A stretch of 5,408 bases of DNA from an uncultured Clostridia bacterium (GCA_946011705.1 CAMGCA010000151.1:1-5408), one strand, 5' to 3'; counted from the first letter of the stretch, positions 1 through 5,222 are shown. Translations and numbers: made by a program. The notes: a model not told the origin generated them from the sequence alone.

Positions 1-27
1 GTCCAAGGTGTTAAAAATCGTCTTTAC

Positions 28-50
28 GTTATTCAATTTACAAGGTACAG
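28..50 (-). promoter_or_regulatory. BoxA-like rRNA leader element
   Basis: Read on the minus strand this is TGTACCTTGTAAATTGAATA followed by ACG. It closely resembles the conserved leader/spacer element (TGTACCTTGAAAA(T/C)TGAATA type) that precedes 16S and 23S rRNA genes in Firmicutes and acts in antitermination and processing of the rRNA transcript. It lies about 25-50 nt downstream of the last of three strong minus-strand promoters, as expected for a 16S leader. The rRNA gene itself would lie left of position 1 and is not visible, so the assignment rests on motif recognition plus context. Confidence 0.65.
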
Positions 51-54
51 ACGC

Positions 55-76
55 GCTTTCCGCTGCTGCAGGAAGC
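55..76 (-). other. Predicted 5'-terminal RNA hairpin of P3 transcript
   Basis: Reading minus, GCTTCC, a 9-nt loop, then GGAAAGC forms a 6-bp stem with one bulged A. It starts at the predicted +1 (G76). It is weaker than the P1 and P2 hairpins, but the position is equivalent. Confidence 0.45.
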
Positions 77-82
77 TTTTGT

Positions 83-111
83 ATTATATCACATTCGAAT
101 CTGTTTGTCAA
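83..111 (-). promoter_or_regulatory. rRNA-type sigma-A promoter P3 (gene-distal of three)
   Basis: On the minus strand the -35 box is TTGACA (111-106) and the -10 box is TATAAT (88-83), separated by 17 nt: a full consensus sigma-A promoter. An A-rich UP-like stretch lies upstream (about 112-135). The seventh base past the -10 box is G (position 76), a likely +1. It is the nearest of the three promoters to the BoxA-like element and the strongest by consensus. Confidence 0.88.
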
Positions 112-159
112 GAACTTTTTTCGTTCTTTTTCAAACTTTTTCGAGCGGATTCTTTCCTC

Positions 160-177
160 GCTGCTCTCGTGAGCAAC
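160..177 (-). other. Predicted 5'-terminal RNA hairpin of P2 transcript
   Basis: Reading minus, GTTGCTC, loop ACGA, GAGCAGC forms a 7-bp stem with one G-U pair. It starts at the predicted +1 (G177). No U tract follows. Confidence 0.55.
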
Positions 178-183
178 TCGGAC

Positions 184-212
184 ATCTTAGCACAGATGAT
201 TCCATTTGTCAA
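184..212 (-). promoter_or_regulatory. rRNA-type sigma-A promoter P2
   Basis: On the minus strand the -35 is TTGACA (212-207), the spacer is 17 nt and the -10 is TAAGAT (189-184). It is preceded by an A/T-rich tract (about 213-245) resembling an UP element. The predicted +1 is G177, seven bases past the -10. It shares the 17-mer AAAAAGTTCTTGACAAA with P3, and its start lies 101 bp upstream of the P3 start. Confidence 0.85.
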
Positions 213-258
213 GAACTTTTTAACATTTTCTTTCAAATTTCTTCATCTTTTCCTTGAC

Positions 259-279
259 GCCGCCGCTCTCGCGGACAGC
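259..279 (-). other. Predicted 5'-terminal RNA hairpin of P1 transcript
   Basis: Reading minus, GCTG-T-CCGC, loop GAGA, then GCGGCGGC forms an 8-bp stem with one bulged T and one G-U pair. It begins exactly at the predicted +1 (G279). There is no following U tract, so it is not an intrinsic terminator. Confidence 0.55.
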
Positions 280-285
280 TTGCGT

Positions 286-314
286 ATATTATCATATACT
301 GTCCCATTTGTCAA
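286..314 (-). promoter_or_regulatory. rRNA-type sigma-A promoter P1 (farthest upstream)
   Basis: On the minus strand the -35 is TTGACA (314-309), the spacer is 17 nt and the -10 is TAATAT (291-286). The predicted +1 is G279. Its -35 box ends only 17 nt after the stop codon of the germination gene, so any upstream promoter sequence overlaps the 3' end of that coding region. It shares CTTGACAAATGG with P2, and its start lies 102 bp upstream of the P2 start. Confidence 0.85.
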
Positions 315-331
315 GAGATTTTTACCGGATT

Positions 332-1738
332 TTAGAGCTGATTTTTCCGATCCTCTGGATGAAGTCTTTTATCCCTAAATTTCTGGTTCTTCAGACGTCT
401 TCTTACCAATCCTCTGCCTGACGGAGTCATGGTAATATAAGGCATCCCCAGGCATTTTAACGTTGCCAGATGCCATATCAGGAACGCGAGTCCTGCAAGT
501 ATCCCCCATATTCCCGCAAATGTCGCCAGTACGCCCAGGCCGAACCGCCATACCCGTATAGCTTCCGCCAGGTCTCTGTTGGGCAGGATAAAACCACAGA
601 CCCCCGCGATGCTGACCACGATCAGAACCACCGGGGAGATCAGCCCTGCGTCCACTGCCGCCGTGCCCACAACGATACCGCCGATTGTGGATACCGATTG
701 TCCGATGGCCTGAGGCAGGTGAATACCGGACTCCTGGAGCAATTCAAAGGCGATCAGCAGTCCCAGCGCCTCCGCTGCTGTGGAAAAGGGCACCTCCTGT
801 TTGCTGGTCATAATAATGTTCAGCAGCTTCTCCGGCACCCACTGTGGATGAAACTCGATCAGCGCGATATACAGTGCGGGCAGCAGCAGATTCAGCAGCA
901 GCGCCCCGTATCGCAGCACCCGAATGCAGGAGGCGGAGATATAGTCCCGACTCCTGTCTTCCATGCTTTCCATGAGGTAGCCCAGATTGGTGGGGGCCAG
1001 ATAGGCCAGCGGCAGACCGTCCACCATCAGCCCCACCCGTCCGTCCAGCAGCCCCTGACAGAACCGGTCCGGGCGTTCCGTGTACTGCATCAGTGGAAAG
1101 GCCGTCCTTCTGGAGCCGGTGACATATTCCTCCACCGCCGAGGGAGACAGCAGTCCGTCAATATCGATGGATTCCAACCTGTCCTTCATTCTCTGCACCA
1201 GTTCCGGGTTCGTCAGGCCTTCGACCCACACCACCGCCACGTTGGTCAGGCTCCGCTGTCCCACTGTGGTTCCATAAATCCTCAAGTCCGGCGTCCGCAG
1301 ATGCCGTCGCAGGAGGCTGGTGTTAATCCGGATGTTCTCCACGAAGGCATCCTTTGGGCCTTTGACGGTATTCTCCACCTCCGGTGCGTCCGGCCCACGG
1401 TTGACCCCGGTTTTAATTTCAAAGGCGATGGCTCCCACGTCCGGAAACAGAATCACGCAGAAGCCGTTGACCAGCTTTTTGAACACCGTCTGCAGGTCCT
1501 CACAGGGCACTGCCACGCTGTTGTATACCGCGCCGTGGAGGGCTGCGTCATAAAGCTCCCGCATACTGCCGCCCCGGAGGTTCTCGGAGATGGGTTTCAG
1601 AATGTATTCCGACATATCCCCGCCGGACACCACCCCGTCAACGGCATAGGCATATAGTGTATCCTCTCCGCAGCGCAGCACCCTTCTGATAAAGTCGTCC
1701 GTCTGGGTAAACTGCTTCTGAATTTCCTTGTCCGTCAC
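332..1738 (-). CDS. GerA-family spore germination protein (GerAA/GerKA/SpoVAF type)
   Basis: This is a membrane protein of the spore inner membrane. In this family, A subunits of Ger(X)A receptors sense nutrients and assemble with B and C subunits, while SpoVAF is a related accessory protein. The 468 residues match the usual family length (about 470-500). Numbered from the start used here: a soluble N-terminal domain (1 to about 270) carries the family motif [11 protein letters not shown] at 127-137 followed by [10 protein letters not shown], and QYTERPDR at 218-225. The hydrophobic C-terminal part has membrane stretches near 278-295, 322-335, 350-385 and 399-427, including a glycine-rich IGGIVVG segment, and ends in a basic tail. 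The start is chosen as GTG at 1738 because GAGGTG (1750-1745) lies 6 nt upstream. A GTG at 1747 is also in frame but overlaps that binding site. No B or C subunit gene is adjacent, and no terminator separates it from the rRNA promoters. Which subtype it is cannot be settled by eye. Confidence 0.93.
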   Translation of the reverse strand: MTDKEIQKQFTQTDDFIRRVLRCGEDTLYAYAVDGVVSGGDMSEYILKPISENLRGGSMRELYDAALHGAVYNSVAVPCEDLQTVFKKLVNGFCVILFPDVGAIAFEIKTGVNRGPDAPEVENTVKGPKDAFVENIRINTSLLRRHLRTPDLRIYGTTVGQRSLTNVAVVWVEGLTNPELVQRMKDRLESIDIDGLLSPSAVEEYVTGSRRTAFPLMQYTERPDRFCQGLLDGRVGLMVDGLPLAYLAPTNLGYLMESMEDRSRDYISASCIRVLRYGALLLNLLLPALYIALIEFHPQWVPEKLLNIIMTSKQEVPFSTAAEALGLLIAFELLQESGIHLPQAIGQSVSTIGGIVVGTAAVDAGLISPVVLIVVSIAGVCGFILPNRDLAEAIRVWRFGLGVLATFAGIWGILAGLAFLIWHLATLKCLGMPYITMTPSGRGLVRRRLKNQKFRDKRLHPEDRKNQL

Positions 1739-1773
1739 TGCCCTCACCTCACTTGGAACAGTCTGCCCGGATA

Positions 1774-1802
1774 TTGCTTTTTTTACTCAGAAATGGTATA
1801 CT
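1774..1802 (+). promoter_or_regulatory. Sigma-A promoter for Nudix-mnmE genes
   Basis: TTGCTT (1774-1779), a 17-nt spacer and TATACT (1797-1802), with an upstream TG one base before the -10 (1794-1795), an extended -10. The predicted start is near 1809, giving a leader of about 24 nt before the ATG at 1833. It sits in the 85-94 nt divergent gap. Confidence 0.7.
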
Positions 1803-1818
1803 TTCTTATTATTGTGAT

Positions 1819-1824
1819 GGGAGG
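1819..1824 (+). promoter_or_regulatory. Ribosome binding site of the Nudix gene
   Basis: GGGAGG lies 8 nt before the ATG at 1833 and fixes this start. Confidence 0.8.
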
Positions 1825-1832
1825 GTTCTTTC

Positions 1833-2441
1833 ATGAGCGAAATCAAAAGCATTCAGCAGAAGACCCACAACCGATATCTTAACTATTATGAGCTGGAAGC
1901 CGTTCACCGGGACGGAAGCGTCTCCCCCTATTATATGGCGTCCCGGGCAAAGGACGCTAACCATCTCAAAGCCGTAACCCGTGAGAATAAACCGGACGGT
2001 GTGATTCTGTACGGCGTATACGGTGAAGCGAAGGACCGGGTGGTGCTGATCCGCCAGTACCGCTACCCGCTGGGGGATTACGTCTATGAGTTTCCCGCGG
2101 GACTTGTGGAGGAGGGCGAGGAAATGGGCGCAGCGGGCATCCGGGAAATGTACGAGGAGACCGGGCTTACCTTCACCCCCGTGGACGCGAGCAGCTATTC
2201 CCGGCCCTTCTTCACCACCATCGGCATGACAGACGAAAGCTGCGGCACGGTTTTCGGCTATTGCAGCGGGGAGCCTACCAGCGTGCACGAGGAAGCTTCC
2301 GAGGAGATTCAGGTGATTCTCGCCGACCGGGAAGAAGCAAGGCGGATCTTGCGGGAAGAAAACGTGGCCATCATGTGCGCCTATATGCTGATGCACTTTA
2401 TCGCCAGTGAGGGAGACCCTCTGGCATTTGTTAAGGGGTAA
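1833..2441 (+). CDS. Nudix hydrolase, ADP-ribose pyrophosphatase-like
   Basis: A probable cytosolic pyrophosphohydrolase that cleaves nucleoside diphosphate-X compounds, most likely ADP-ribose to AMP and ribose 5-phosphate. The 202 residues fit the ADP-ribose pyrophosphatase/NudF group. A complete Nudix box GX5EX7REX2EEXG is seen at residues 90-111: G90, E96, R104-E105, E108-E109 and G111, the metal-binding glutamates all present. RQYRYP at about 74-79 and the FFTTIGMTDE segment at 126-135 after the box are typical of the ADP-ribose-cleaving branch. A helical C-terminus follows. The start is supported by a GGGAGG site and a good promoter. The gene is first in its transcription unit and its stop is 5 nt before the mnmE start, so the two are probably co-transcribed and translationally coupled. 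The family is certain, but the exact substrate is inferred. Confidence 0.93.
   Translation: MSEIKSIQQKTHNRYLNYYELEAVHRDGSVSPYYMASRAKDANHLKAVTRENKPDGVILYGVYGEAKDRVVLIRQYRYPLGDYVYEFPAGLVEEGEEMGAAGIREMYEETGLTFTPVDASSYSRPFFTTIGMTDESCGTVFGYCSGEPTSVHEEASEEIQVILADREEARRILREENVAIMCAYMLMHFIASEGDPLAFVKG
2433..2438 (+). promoter_or_regulatory. Ribosome binding site of mnmE inside the Nudix gene end
   Basis: AAGGGG in the last codons of the Nudix gene sits 8 nt before the mnmE ATG at 2447, immediately ahead of the Nudix stop codon. This arrangement is compatible with translational coupling. Confidence 0.65.
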
Positions 2442-2446
2442 TTATT

Positions 2447-3808
2447 ATGTCTCATACCATCGCCGCCGTGTCCACCGGCTCTCAGGTCAGCGCCATCGGC
2501 ATTATCCGCCTGTCCGGGGACGATTGCATCGCCGTCGCGAGCAAGGTGTTCACATTAAATAGCAAAAAATCACTGTTCGAGGCTTCTGACCGCCGCCTGT
2601 ATCTGGCCACCCTCCACGATAAGCAGGGCCGCTGCCTCGACCAGTGCATGGCGGTGGTTTCCCGGGGGCCCCACAGCTACACCGGGGAGGACACGGTGGA
2701 ATTCCACTGCCACGGCTCCCCCGCCGTGCTGGCCGCCGGGCTGGAGGCGCTGTACCTTGCCGGAGCAAAGCCTGCCAAGCGGGGGGAATTTACCAAGCGA
2801 TCCTTCCTGAACGGCAAGCTGGATCTGACCCAGGCGGAAGCGGTCATTGACCTGATCGAAGCCGATACCGCCGATGCCGCCGCCAATGCCGCCGGACAGG
2901 TGGGGGGCGTGCTGCAAAAGAAGCTTGCCCCCATCTATGACGATCTGGTGAATCTGTGCAGCCACTTCCATGCGGTGCTGGATTATCCCGACGAGGACAT
3001 TGAGGACTTTGGCCTGCAAAATTACAGCGGAACGCTCAAAACTGACGCACGGCAATTATATGATCTGCTGAAAACCTACTCCCAGGGCCGTATCTTAAAG
3101 CAGGGCGTGTCCGCGGCCATCGTGGGCAAGCCCAATGTGGGAAAATCCAGCCTTCTCAACGCGCTTGCCGGCTACGAGCGCTGTATCGTCACCGACATCC
3201 CCGGCACCACCCGGGACGCTGTGGAGGAGACTGTGATGCTGGGCTCCACCCGGCTGCGGCTTCTGGACACCGCCGGTATTCACGAAACCACTGATACTGT
3301 GGAATCCATAGGCGTGGAACGCTCCCGGCAGGCAATCGAGAAGGCCGATCTGGTTCTGTTTGTCTGCGACGGCTCCAAGGAGCTGACCCAGGCGGACTAC
3401 GATATCATCGACCTGTGCAGTGAAAAGGAAAATGCCATTGCCCTGATAAACAAAACCGATTTGGGCAGCGAAATAGACCCCGGCGACTTACCCTTTCTGT
3501 GGGTTGTGCCCGTCTGTGCCAAAACAGGTGCCGGCCTTGACCAGCTGGCGGGCGCGGTGGATAGCCTGTTTGAAAATGACACGCCCTGCGACGGCTCCAT
3601 CCTTACCAACGCCCGGCAGTATGACGCCTGCCGCCGGGCCTACGAAGCCATGTTGAACGCCCTGAAGGGCTTGCAGCTAGGCCTGACCCCCGACGCGGTG
3701 CTCACCGACGTGGAGGAAGCCATGGAGGCCATGGGCGAGGTCACGGGTGCCACCGTCCGGGAGGACATCACCGCCAGAATTTTTGAACGTTTTTGTGTAG
3801 GAAAATAG
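2447..3808 (+). CDS. mnmE: tRNA uridine-5-carboxymethylaminomethyl modification GTPase MnmE (TrmE)
   Basis: With MnmG, MnmE installs the (carboxymethyl)aminomethyl group at C5 of wobble uridine 34 in tRNAs reading NNA/NNG codons, using methylene-tetrahydrofolate and GTP. It is a cytosolic homodimer. The 453 residues are full family length. The N-terminal folate-binding domain (1-120) opens with the typical TIAAVSTG and carries GEFTKRSFLNGKLDLTQAEA at 113-132. The helical domain is interrupted by the G domain: G1 GKPNVGKSS 227-235, G2 TDIPGTTRD 249-257, G3 DTAG 274-277, G4 NKTD 335-338 and a G5-like CAK at 357-359. The protein ends in FCVGK (449-453) with the conserved catalytic-region cysteine C450. 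All key motifs are intact. mnmG, the frequent neighbour, is not next to it here. A cysteine desulfurase gene follows instead. Confidence 0.98.
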   Translation: MSHTIAAVSTGSQVSAIGIIRLSGDDCIAVASKVFTLNSKKSLFEASDRRLYLATLHDKQGRCLDQCMAVVSRGPHSYTGEDTVEFHCHGSPAVLAAGLEALYLAGAKPAKRGEFTKRSFLNGKLDLTQAEAVIDLIEADTADAAANAAGQVGGVLQKKLAPIYDDLVNLCSHFHAVLDYPDEDIEDFGLQNYSGTLKTDARQLYDLLKTYSQGRILKQGVSAAIVGKPNVGKSSLLNALAGYERCIVTDIPGTTRDAVEETVMLGSTRLRLLDTAGIHETTDTVESIGVERSRQAIEKADLVLFVCDGSKELTQADYDIIDLCSEKENAIALINKTDLGSEIDPGDLPFLWVVPVCAKTGAGLDQLAGAVDSLFENDTPCDGSILTNARQYDACRRAYEAMLNALKGLQLGLTPDAVLTDVEEAMEAMGEVTGATVREDITARIFERFCVGK

Positions 3809-3813
3809 GAATC

Positions 3814-3828
3814 ATCCGCGAAGCGGAT
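3814..3828 (+). repeat. Small hairpin after mnmE
   Basis: ATCCGC-GAA-GCGGAT is a perfect 6-bp inverted repeat with a 3-nt loop, 5 nt after the mnmE stop. No T run follows, so it is not a convincing intrinsic terminator. It could stabilise the mRNA 3' end or be part of a dispersed intergenic repeat together with the heptamers just downstream. Confidence 0.6.
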
Positions 3829-3832
3829 ACCA

Positions 3833-3867
3833 CAATTGTCAATTGTCAACTCTCAATTGTCAATTTT
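3833..3867 (+). repeat. Five-copy heptamer tandem repeat (CAATTGT)
   Basis: Five consecutive 7-bp units: CAATTGT, CAATTGT, CAACTCT, CAATTGT, CAATTTT. Three are exact and two are variants. Each exact unit contains the palindrome CAATTG. It is AT-rich within a GC-rich neighbourhood and fills most of the gap between mnmE and the cysteine desulfurase gene. Confidence 0.85.
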
Positions 3868-3873
3868 CTCAGT

Positions 3874-3878
3874 AAGGA
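3874..3878 (+). promoter_or_regulatory. Ribosome binding site deciding the desulfurase start
   Basis: AAGGA abuts the first in-frame ATG (3879) with no spacing, but lies 9 nt before the ATG at 3888, so the latter is the better start. Confidence 0.65.
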
Positions 3879-3887
3879 ATGAAACGC

Positions 3888-5015
3888 ATGATTTATCTTG
3901 ATAACTCTGCCACCACCAAGCCCTGTCCGGAAGCGGTGGAGGCCATGACCAAAGCACTGACCGAGAACTGGGGCAACCCCTCCGCCCTGTACCAGTTTGG
4001 CATCGACACCGCCCGCCTGCTGCGGCAGGCTCGGCACAGCGTTGCCGCCGCCATGGGGGCAGAGCCTGAGCGGGTGTTCTTCACCTCCGGCGGCACGGAG
4101 GCCGACAACTGGGCCGTGTTCGGCACCGTCAAACGCATGGGCAAGCGGGGAAAACACATCATCACCACCGCCATGGAGCACCACGCCATCCTCAACTGCA
4201 TGGCGGACTTGGAAAGCAGGGGCTTTGAAGTCACTTATCTGAAGCCCGATGCCATGGGCCGGGTATCCGTTGAGGATTTGAAAGCCGCCCTGCGCAAGGA
4301 CACCATTCTGGTCTCCATCATGATGGTCAACAATGAGGTTGGCTCCGTCATGCCCATCGCTCAGATGGCAAAGCTGACCCACAAGCTCTGTCCCGATGCC
4401 ATTTTCCACACCGACGCGGTGCAGGGCTTTCTGAAAATCCCCTTCGCCGCGAAAAATCTGGGGGCTGACCTGATTTCCGTGTCCTCTCATAAAATTCACG
4501 GCCCCAAGGGCGCGGGAGCGCTGTACATTTCCCCCCGCTTAAAATCCTTCCCTCCCCTGCTTTTGGGCGGTGGTCAGGAGGGTGGTATGCGCAGCGGAAC
4601 GGAAGGCGTACCCGGAAGTCTCGGTTTTGCCGCCGCCTGCGCCGCTGTCAGCGCAACTTTCCGGGAGGATATTCTGCGGGAAAGCGGCCTGATTGCGGAA
4701 TTTGCGGAGAAATTTGCCGCACTGGAGGGCGTGCGCGTCAACGGCGCCCATGAAGCCCCCCATATTCTGTCTCTGGCCATTCCCGGCGTGCCGGTGCAGA
4801 ACACCATCAACATTTTGCAGGATCACGGCATCTGTGTCAGCGCCGGCAGCGCCTGTGCCAAGGGCCACCGCAGCCATGTACTCACCGCCATGGGACTGCC
4901 CCCCGAAACCATTGACGCTTCCTTCCGCATTTCCCTGTGCCGGGACACCACCCGGGAGGAACTGGAAGCTCTCTACACCGTCCTCCGGGATGAAGTCCTG
5001 CCCCGTGTGCGGTAA
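3888..5015 (+). CDS. Cysteine desulfurase, class I (NifS/IscS-like)
   Basis: A PLP-dependent enzyme that removes sulfur from L-cysteine, giving alanine and an enzyme persulfide. The sulfur goes to iron-sulfur cluster assembly, tRNA 2-thiolation (via MnmA) or other thio-cofactors. Starting at ATG 3888 the protein has 375 residues and opens MIYLDNSATT, as the family does. Seen in order: SGGTEADN (67-74, PLP phosphate loop), H98 in MEHHA (ring stacking), NNEVG (148-152), HTDAVQ with D176 and Q179, the PLP lysine K202 in SSHKIHGPKG, the catalytic cysteine C323 in GSACAKG on the mobile loop (class I pattern), and R347 (FRISL) for the substrate carboxylate. All catalytic residues are intact. An ATG at 3879 would add three residues but leaves no ribosome-binding spacing. 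No iscU or mnmA lies next to it in the window. Its position after mnmE fits, but does not prove, a role in U34 thiolation. No separate promoter was seen in the gap. Confidence 0.95.
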   Translation: MIYLDNSATTKPCPEAVEAMTKALTENWGNPSALYQFGIDTARLLRQARHSVAAAMGAEPERVFFTSGGTEADNWAVFGTVKRMGKRGKHIITTAMEHHAILNCMADLESRGFEVTYLKPDAMGRVSVEDLKAALRKDTILVSIMMVNNEVGSVMPIAQMAKLTHKLCPDAIFHTDAVQGFLKIPFAAKNLGADLISVSSHKIHGPKGAGALYISPRLKSFPPLLLGGGQEGGMRSGTEGVPGSLGFAAACAAVSATFREDILRESGLIAEFAEKFAALEGVRVNGAHEAPHILSLAIPGVPVQNTINILQDHGICVSAGSACAKGHRSHVLTAMGLPPETIDASFRISLCRDTTREELEALYTVLRDEVLPRVR

Positions 5016-5054
5016 ATTGTTATTTGGCGGGGAGCCGCCGCCAAATAACAATTT
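5014..5054 (+). repeat. Perfect 17-bp inverted repeat overlapping the desulfurase stop
   Basis: Left arm AAATTGTTATTTGGCGG (5014-5030), loop GGAGCCG (5031-5037), right arm CCGCCAAATAACAATTT (5038-5054), with no mismatch. The left arm begins inside the TAA stop codon of the desulfurase gene. The next T run (5063-5067) starts 9 nt after the stem, so it is not a canonical terminator. It could still protect the 3' end, act as a bidirectional structure, or be a short palindromic repeat element. Confidence 0.85.
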
Positions 5055-5101
5055 GTCGATCTGTTTTTGAAATCCTCCCGGGAACAAAGTTTCAGCATTT
5101 C

Positions 5102-5131
5102 CGCGCCGATTGGATAAATCGGCGCGTTTTT
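5102..5131 (+). terminator. Rho-independent terminator after the desulfurase gene
   Basis: CGCGCCGATT, loop GGATA, AATCGGCGCG forms a perfect 10-bp GC-rich stem followed directly by TTTTT (5127-5131). It ends the rightward unit about 87 nt after the desulfurase stop. The reverse strand lacks a T run, so it acts on plus-strand transcripts. Confidence 0.93.
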
Positions 5132-5139
5132 CCATAATC

Positions 5140-5165
5140 TGCAACTTGCCTTCAAAAAAGTTGCA
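5140..5165. promoter_or_regulatory. Inverted repeat upstream of gdhA promoter, possible operator
   Basis: TGCAACTT (5140-5147) and AAGTTGCA (5158-5165) are perfect 8-bp arms 10 nt apart, ending 8 nt before the -35 box of the gdhA promoter. The dyad is well placed for an activator or repressor, but no known regulator motif is recognised. Chance or a weak hairpin remains possible. Confidence 0.4.
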
Positions 5166-5173
5166 TAACCCCC

Positions 5174-5202
5174 TTGTTTTTTGCACAGAATTCTGTTACA
5201 AT
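5174..5202 (+). promoter_or_regulatory. Sigma-A promoter of gdhA
   Basis: TTGTTT (5174-5179), a 17-nt spacer and TACAAT (5197-5202), with TG one base before the -10 (5194-5195), an extended -10. The predicted start is near 5209, giving a leader of about 31 nt. Confidence 0.72.
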
Positions 5203-5222
5203 GCGTAGGCCTAAATCTTTCT

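Larger units (their letters stand above)
76..325 (-). repeat. Three imperfect ~102-bp tandem promoter units
   Basis: The region is built from three related units, each made of an A-rich tract, TTGACA, a 17-nt spacer, a -10 box, a G start and a short hairpin. The spacing between equivalent bases is 102 bp and 101 bp. The -35 neighbourhoods are nearly identical (17-mer AAAAAGTTCTTGACAAA at 104-120 and 205-221 on the complement), while the rest has diverged. This looks like ancient duplication of a promoter module kept under selection. No protein-coding gene is supported in 1-331. Confidence 0.75.

Noticed and set aside
79..378. Plus-strand open frame of 99 codons across the left intergenic region
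   Set aside because: It covers three consensus minus-strand promoters and the end of the germination gene, has an F/L-rich composition produced by the T-rich complement of A-rich tracts, and lacks a binding site.
470..1657. Plus-strand 395-codon open frame opposite the germination gene
   Set aside because: It is the antisense shadow of a clearly recognisable GerA-family gene, with a Q/H/R-rich composition and no domain.
1770..1801. Possible forespore sigma-G-like promoter for the germination gene (GTATA at 1801-1797 and CAATATC at 1776-1770, minus strand)
   Set aside because: The spacing is 20 nt and the -10 does not match CATNNTA well, so it is too weak to annotate, though a sporulation promoter is expected in this gap.
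1809..2396. Minus-strand 195-codon open frame opposite the Nudix gene
   Set aside because: Antisense shadow of an intact Nudix hydrolase with its own promoter and binding site; no recognisable motif.
3833..3867. CRISPR-like array
   Set aside because: The units are 7 bp, contiguous and without spacers; it is a simple tandem repeat.
3833..3872. Promoter for the desulfurase within the heptamer array (TTGTCA and, on the complement, several TTGACA-like boxes)
   Set aside because: The -35-like matches arise from the repeat itself, and no acceptable -10 box lies 16-18 nt away on either strand.
3846..4499. Minus-strand 217-codon open frame opposite the desulfurase
   Set aside because: Antisense shadow of a gene with every catalytic residue in place; G/H-rich composition typical of such shadows.
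5014..5067. Inverted repeat at the desulfurase stop as a classical intrinsic terminator
   Set aside because: The T run starts 9 nt after the stem instead of directly after it, and a proper terminator lies at 5102-5131.
5076..5083. TCCCGGGA palindrome, considered as an operator or part of a T-box or riboswitch
   Set aside because: An 8-bp palindrome is expected by chance, lies between the desulfurase stop and its terminator, and no T-box or riboswitch motif surrounds it.
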